A stretch of 64,000 nucleotides of DNA. Origin: Novosphingobium sp. FKTRR1 (GTDB taxonomy: Bacteria > Pseudomonadota > Alphaproteobacteria > Sphingomonadales > Sphingomonadaceae). Positions 59,685 through 64,000 of this stretch are shown piece after piece. A model generated the notes under the pieces. The model made no database searches and was not told the origin of the DNA. It saw only the letters and a list, made by a program, of their open reading frames with translations. A program made the position numbers and the translations under genes. Positions within the stretch are counted from its first letter, which is position 1. Each line of letters opens with the position of its first letter. The stretch is taken from contig NZ_JAIZDA010000010.1 in assembly GCF_020404405.1 (NCBI RefSeq), positions 1 through 64,000 of the forward strand, written 5' to 3'.

Positions 59685-60308
59685 TCAATCGAGTGCAATC
59701 ACCGTATCGGCCAGTCGCGCAACATCTTCGGCCGAATGGGTCACCAGCAAGACCGGAAGCGCGAGATCACGGCGGATGCGGTCGATCACCTCGGCGATCG
59801 TGGCGCGGCGGGGCGCATCGACTGCGCTGAGCGGCTCATCCATCAACAGGAAGCGTGGCCCCGCCAGCAAAGCGCGGCCGATCGCTACGCGCTGTGCCTC
59901 GCCGCCCGATAGCGTGGACGGTTTGCGGTCCAGCAGTTCGCCAAGGCCAAGGAACGCGCAAGCCTCGGCCAGCGTCAGGAAGCGGCGCTTGTTCGGCGCC
60001 AGACGCTCGCCGAACTGCAGGTTTGCCCGCACGGTGAGGTGTGGGAACAAGCGATAATCCTGAAAGACGTAGCCGCAAGCGCGGCGCTCGGGCGGGTGAT
60101 CGATCGCACCATTGCTGTCGAACAAAGCCACTCCACCCACCGTCACGTGGCCGGCGCGCGGACGTAACAGGCCTGCAATTGCATCGAGCGTGCTGGTCTT
60201 GCCTACGCCCGATGGCCCGACCAGCGCGGTCACGCCGGGGCCGCTGGTGAACGCAATACGGCGTTCCCACGTGCCGCGACGCAAGGTGACGGCCACGTCA
60301 AAGGACAT
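59685..60308 (-). CDS. modC: Molybdate ABC transporter ATP-binding protein without Mop domain
   Basis: 207 residues: Walker A GPSGVGKTS, signature [16 protein letters not shown], Walker B FLLMDEPLSAVD. It powers molybdate import. The usual 350-residue ModC carries a C-terminal TOBE/Mop domain that binds oxyanion; here the protein ends right after the ATPase fold, so that control is missing. The start lies 11 bases inside modB. Assignment to molybdate rests on the neighbouring modA and modB. Confidence 0.88.
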   Translation of the reverse strand: MSFDVAVTLRRGTWERRIAFTSGPGVTALVGPSGVGKTSTLDAIAGLLRPRAGHVTVGGVALFDSNGAIDHPPERRACGYVFQDYRLFPHLTVRANLQFGERLAPNKRRFLTLAEACAFLGLGELLDRKPSTLSGGEAQRVAIGRALLAGPRFLLMDEPLSAVDAPRRATIAEVIDRIRRDLALPVLLVTHSAEDVARLADTVIALD

Positions 60309-61005
60309 GTCGGCTCTGACCTGCAGTGCCCATCCGCTGCGACAGCGCTTCGGATGCCACCAGCGCGACAAGCGAAAGTGCGACCGACACCAGCGCCAGC
60401 CGCGTTACCGTGGCATCGCCTCCCGGCACTTGCAGCGCGGCATAGATTGCCAGCGGCAAGGTCTGCGTTTCGCCCGGAATGTTCGACACGAACGTGATCG
60501 TGGCGCCGAATTCTCCCAGCGAGCGGGCAAACCCCAACACCGCCCCGGCCAGCACGCCGGGCAGCGCCAGCGGCAGCGTGATCGTGGCGAACGTGCGCCA
60601 AGGCCCAGCTCCCAACGTCCGCGCCGCTGCCTCAAGACGGGGATCGACCGCCTCGAGCGACAACCGGATCGCGCGGACCATCAGCGGCAGTGCCATCACC
60701 GCTGCCGCCAACGCCGCACCGGTCCAGCGGAACAACAGCGTCATCCCGAACAGGCGCTCCAGCGGCGCGCCAAGCAGGCCATGCGGCGCGAAGGCCACCA
60801 GCAACAGCCAACCCATCACGACCGGCGGCAGCACGAGCGGCAGGTGGATCAGCGCGTCGACCACGACCTTCCCCGGAAAACGCGCGCGCGCCAGCACCCA
60901 CGCCAGCGCGAACGCGACCGGCAGCGTGCCCAACACCGCCACAATGCCGACTTTGGCCGACAACGCGACGATCTGCCACTCATCGACGGACAACCATGCG
61001 CCCAT
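60298..61005 (-). CDS. modB: Molybdate ABC transporter permease
   Basis: 235 residues with about five spans. The ATPase-docking loop is AARTLGAGPWRTFATITLPL (EAA motif) and LPLVLPPVVMGWLLL is typical of ModB. It forms the homodimeric inner-membrane channel. ATGA overlap with modA. Confidence 0.92.
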   Translation of the reverse strand: MGAWLSVDEWQIVALSAKVGIVAVLGTLPVAFALAWVLARARFPGKVVVDALIHLPLVLPPVVMGWLLLVAFAPHGLLGAPLERLFGMTLLFRWTGAALAAAVMALPLMVRAIRLSLEAVDPRLEAAARTLGAGPWRTFATITLPLALPGVLAGAVLGFARSLGEFGATITFVSNIPGETQTLPLAIYAALQVPGGDATVTRLALVSVALSLVALVASEALSQRMGTAGQSRHVL

Positions 61006-61769
61006 CAGCGTGTCGTGAAGCCAAAGCGATGGAAGATCGCGCGTGCCTCGGGCGAGAGCAGGAACCGGCGGAACGGCTCGGCATCGGGCGCGCTGGCACT
61101 CGTCAACCGGGCCAGCGGGTAGACGATCCGCGCATGGCTTTGCGGCGGGAACACACCGATCACCCGCACGCCGGGCTCGGCCCGCGCATCGGTGGCATAG
61201 ACAATGCCCAATGGCGCGGCACCGCGCGAGACCAGCGCCAGCGCCGCGCGCACGTTCTCGGCACGCGCAAGCTGTCCGGAAACCAGCGGCCAGACCTTCA
61301 AGGCAATCAGGGCCTGCTTGCCATAGCGACCTGCCGGGACGGTATCCGGGTCCGCCATGGCCAGCCTGCCGTTCGGGCCCAGCGCCCTCGCCAATGCAAA
61401 ACCGGGGCGGGGATCAAGCCGCAAAGTGCTGTTCGCCGGAGCCACCAACACCAGCGCGTTGCCGACCAGATCGGCGCGGCTGGCCGGGACGATCAACCGC
61501 GCGCGGGCCAGCTCGTTCATCCAATCCTCGTCAGCCGAGATGAACAAGTCAGCCGGCGCCCCTGCCAGCGCTTGCCGGGCCAGCGCCGAACTGGCCGCAA
61601 ACGACAGCACCGGCCTTGGATGATGACGGGCGGCCCACACATCCGCCACGGCATTGAGCGATTCCTGCAAGCTCGCCGCCGCCAGCACGAGCGGCCCGCG
61701 TGTCTGCGCCTGCGCCGACGAAAGGGGAGCGAACAGCAACAGAAGCCATGCAAGGAACAGTCTGGTCAT
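61005..61769 (-). CDS. modA: Molybdate-binding periplasmic protein
   Basis: 254 residues: signal peptide (LFLAWLLLLFAPLSSAQA), then VLAAASLQESLNAVADVWAA with the Ser that binds oxyanion, FAASSALARQ with the second Ser pair, and GIVYATDA near the end with the conserved Tyr. It captures molybdate or tungstate for ModBC. First gene of modABC; in the 128 bases upstream I see only a partial CGTTATA-like half-site, not a complete Mo-box. Confidence 0.92.
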   Translation of the reverse strand: MTRLFLAWLLLLFAPLSSAQAQTRGPLVLAAASLQESLNAVADVWAARHHPRPVLSFAASSALARQALAGAPADLFISADEDWMNELARARLIVPASRADLVGNALVLVAPANSTLRLDPRPGFALARALGPNGRLAMADPDTVPAGRYGKQALIALKVWPLVSGQLARAENVRAALALVSRGAAPLGIVYATDARAEPGVRVIGVFPPQSHARIVYPLARLTSASAPDAEPFRRFLLSPEARAIFHRFGFTTR

Positions 61770-61897
61770 GCTGGCTGTATAACGTCGGGAACAGCCAAAG
61801 CGCAACCAAGGCGCGACCAAGCCTCAACGAGGGCATTGCCGTGACACGATGCAGTCAGCGGTTGCAATGCGACGCACGGCATGGAACGTCTGATTGC

Positions 61898-62602
61898 ATG
61901 ATCCATCTGCATCGTATCGCCCGTGCCGCGCTGACCCTGTTCGCGCTCACGCTGTTCTCGCCAGCCGCCCCCGCGCTTGCCGCCGACACCCCTGACAGCG
62001 GTTGGCGCGTGGCAACGCATGTTGCCCCCGCCGATGCGAGTGACCGCGTCCACGGATCGCCCACCGCCAATCTCAGCGTGATCATCTGGCTCGACCCCGA
62101 ATGCCCGTACTGCAAGACGCTGGGTGCGATGCCGCAACGCGTGGTCGATGATCTGGGGACCGGGGTCAATCTGGTGGTGCGGTTGTTTCCCTTGCCGTTC
62201 CACGGGCAGGCCGCCGTGCAAGGCTCGCTGGCGTCGCTGTGCGTCGGCGATCAGGCGGGACCGGATGGCTATTACCGCTTTCTGGATGGCTGGCTCGCAG
62301 CAACCCAAGGCAACGGTCGGGGTCTGCCGGGCGCTTCGGGGCACGACGACCCGCTCGGCTTGCTCGCCGCCCAATCGGGTGCGCGGGACACGTCGGCGCT
62401 GGTTTCCTGTATCGGCAATCAGGACACTGGCCGCAGGCTGGTGCAGCAGATGCAGGCGGCCGAAGTTGCCGGCGTTCAGGGCACCCCCGCCATCGCCATC
62501 CGCGACAACCGCAATGGCCACACAATCATGGAGGACGGCGCGATTGCCGAGGCAGACTTGCGCCGCGCCATCGCCTTCCTGAGCAGCCAGGGCGCGGACT
62601 GA
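61898..62602 (+). CDS. Exported thioredoxin-fold protein, DsbA/DsbG-like
   Basis: 234 residues: signal peptide (ALTLFALTLFSPAAPALA), then a thioredoxin fold with active site CPYC (Cys69, Cys72) in LDPECPYCKTLG and cis-Pro in VQGTPAIAI. It should act on protein thiols in the periplasm, as an oxidase or isomerase. The frame stays open 66 codons upstream but without a signal peptide there, so 61898 is preferred. Divergent from modA, convergent with uvrA. Confidence 0.85.
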   Translation: MIHLHRIARAALTLFALTLFSPAAPALAADTPDSGWRVATHVAPADASDRVHGSPTANLSVIIWLDPECPYCKTLGAMPQRVVDDLGTGVNLVVRLFPLPFHGQAAVQGSLASLCVGDQAGPDGYYRFLDGWLAATQGNGRGLPGASGHDDPLGLLAAQSGARDTSALVSCIGNQDTGRRLVQQMQAAEVAGVQGTPAIAIRDNRNGHTIMEDGAIAEADLRRAIAFLSSQGAD

Positions 62603-62621
62603 TCCCCGCGCCCTTCGCGCT

Positions 62622-64000
62622 TCACTGCTTGAGCAGCGGTTTCAGGTAGTGTCCGGTGAAGCTGGCGGGGTTCTTCGCCACTTGTTCGGGCGTGCCTTCG
62701 GCCACCAGTTCACCGCCGCGCACCCCGCCTTCGGGACCGAGATCAAGGATCCAGTCGGCGGTCTTGATGACATCGAGGTTGTGTTCGATCACCACCACCG
62801 AGTTGCCCTGTTCAACCAGCCGGTGCAGCACTTCCAGCAGCTTGCGAACGTCCTCGAAATGCAGACCGGTGGTCGGCTCATCGAGGATGTAGAGCGTTTG
62901 CCCGGTCGAGCGGCGCGCCAGTTCCTTGGCCAGCTTGACCCGCTGCGCCTCGCCGCCCGATAGCGTGGTCGCCTGCTGGCCGACCTTGATGTAGCCCAGA
63001 CCGACTTCGGCGAGCATGTGCATCCGCTCGCGGATCGGTGGCACCGCCTTGAAGAATTCGACCGCATCCTCGATCGTCATGTCGAGCACATCGGCGATCG
63101 AGTGGCCCTTGAACTTCACGTCGAGCGTTTCGCGATTGTACCGCTTGCCGCCGCACTCCTCGCACGTGACATAGACGTCGGGCAGGAAATGCATCTCGAT
63201 CTTGATCAGGCCGTCGCCCTGACAGACCTCGCAGCGCCCGCCTTTGACGTTGAAGCTGAACCGCCCCGGCTTGTACCCGCGCGCTGCGGATTCGGGCAGC
63301 CCGGCAAACCAGTCACGGATCAGTGTGAACGAGCCGGTGTACGTGGCCGGGTTGGAGCGCGGGGTGCGACCGATCGGCGACTGGTCGATCTCGATCACCT
63401 TATCGCAATTTTCCAGCCCGCGAATGGCATCGTGCGCGCCCGCCACCACGCGCGCGCCGTTGAGCACCCGCGCCGCCCCGGCCTGCAAGGTGTCGATGGT
63501 CAGCGACGACTTGCCCGAGCCTGACACGCCGGTGATGCAGCAGAACGTACCCAGCGGGATCTTGGCCGTCACGTTCTTGAGGTTGTTGGCGCGCGCGCCT
63601 TCGATCACGATCTTCTTGCCGTTGCCCTTCCGCCGCTTGGCAGGAACCTCGATCCGCCTTGCACCGGTCAGGTATTGGCCGGTCAGGCTGTTGGGATTGC
63701 CCAGAATGTCGGCAAGCGTTCCTTGCGCCACGATCTCCCCGCCATGGATGCCCGCGCCCGGCCCCAGATCGAGAATATGGTCGGCGGTGCGGATCGCATC
63801 CTCGTCATGCTCGACCACGATCACGGTATTGCCCAGATCGCGCAGCCGCTTGAGCGTTTCGAGCAGCCGGTCGTTGTCGCGCTGGTGCAACCCGATCGAC
63901 GGCTCATCGAGCACGTAGAGCACGCCCGAAAGCCCCGACCCGATCTGGCTGGCCAGACGGATGCGCTGCGATTCACCGCCCGACAAAGTGCCCGAGGTGC
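62622..64000 (-). CDS. uvrA: Excinuclease ABC subunit A, C-terminal part (runs off the window)
   Basis: The last 459 or so residues of UvrA, the damage-sensing dimer of nucleotide excision repair; the gene continues beyond base 64000 in frame. Visible are the first ABC signature ([20 protein letters not shown]), Walker B ([13 protein letters not shown]), the second Walker A ([10 protein letters not shown]), the zinc finger Cys pairs (CEVCQGDG and CEECGG), the second signature ([15 protein letters not shown]) and the C-terminal Walker B ([14 protein letters not shown]). Confidence 0.98.
   Translation of the reverse strand, partial: TSGTLSGGESQRIRLASQIGSGLSGVLYVLDEPSIGLHQRDNDRLLETLKRLRDLGNTVIVVEHDEDAIRTADHILDLGPGAGIHGGEIVAQGTLADILGNPNSLTGQYLTGARRIEVPAKRRKGNGKKIVIEGARANNLKNVTAKIPLGTFCCITGVSGSGKSSLTIDTLQAGAARVLNGARVVAGAHDAIRGLENCDKVIEIDQSPIGRTPRSNPATYTGSFTLIRDWFAGLPESAARGYKPGRFSFNVKGGRCEVCQGDGLIKIEMHFLPDVYVTCEECGGKRYNRETLDVKFKGHSIADVLDMTIEDAVEFFKAVPPIRERMHMLAEVGLGYIKVGQQATTLSGGEAQRVKLAKELARRSTGQTLYILDEPTTGLHFEDVRKLLEVLHRLVEQGNSVVVIEHNLDVIKTADWILDLGPEGGVRGGELVAEGTPEQVAKNPASFTGHYLKPLLKQ

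Overview
This is a GC-rich alphaproteobacterial chromosome segment, most likely from a sphingomonad (Novosphingobium or a close relative). The reasons are alphaproteobacterial ribosomal proteins and gene order, an UrcA-family protein, a TonB-dependent receptor, a monothiol glutaredoxin/BolA/DUF1476 cluster, and an exopolysaccharide locus with several sphingomonad-type orphan proteins. No tRNA, rRNA, CRISPR array or insertion sequence was recognised.

Layout. 1-7.3 kb is the end of an exopolysaccharide cluster: a Wzx-type flippase, two related GT-B glycosyltransferases facing away from each other, an ExoY-like sugar transferase and a small membrane protein, separated by unusually long stretches with no gene. 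7.5-10.4 kb holds a NUDIX hydrolase, the glutaredoxin/BolA/DUF1476 set and a secreted orphan. 10.4-15.1 kb holds two tandem exported prolyl oligopeptidases. 15.2-41.4 kb is the str-S10-spc-alpha ribosomal superoperon, all on the minus strand. It is broken at two places by genes on the other strand. An oleate hydratase with a strong hairpin terminator sits between rpmD and rplO. A chemoreceptor, an MFS transporter and an SRPBCC protein sit between adk and rpsM. Promoter-like sequences lie just where each separated block would need to restart. 41.7-46.9 kb holds UrcA, a TonB-dependent receptor, a glycerate-kinase-like P-loop kinase, a winged-helix regulator and a membrane protein. 47.2-56.4 kb holds a membrane-anchored LuxR-type protein, a NarL-type two-component pair and a complete type I secretion exporter (ABC protein, HlyD, TolC) with no visible substrate gene. 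56.5-64 kb holds a Kup potassium transporter, a class III CoA-transferase, modABC, a DsbA/DsbG-like protein and the C-terminal part of UvrA running off the window.

Most notable signal. The promoter of the TonB-dependent receptor carries a near-perfect ModE-type Mo-box: an 8-bp perfect inverted repeat inside an 11-6-11 layout whose left half equals the remembered Mo-box half-site. It overlaps a plausible -10 element. This suggests a molybdenum-regulated outer-membrane uptake system, with modABC 15 kb away as the likely inner-membrane partner. The role is inferred; no molybdate-specific residue can be read from the receptor itself. Other points of interest are the split ribosomal superoperon, an RGG-rich N-terminal extension on ribosomal protein S5, a long hairpin-rich spacer between rpsJ and rplC, and an 8-bp tandem repeat upstream of the type I exporter.
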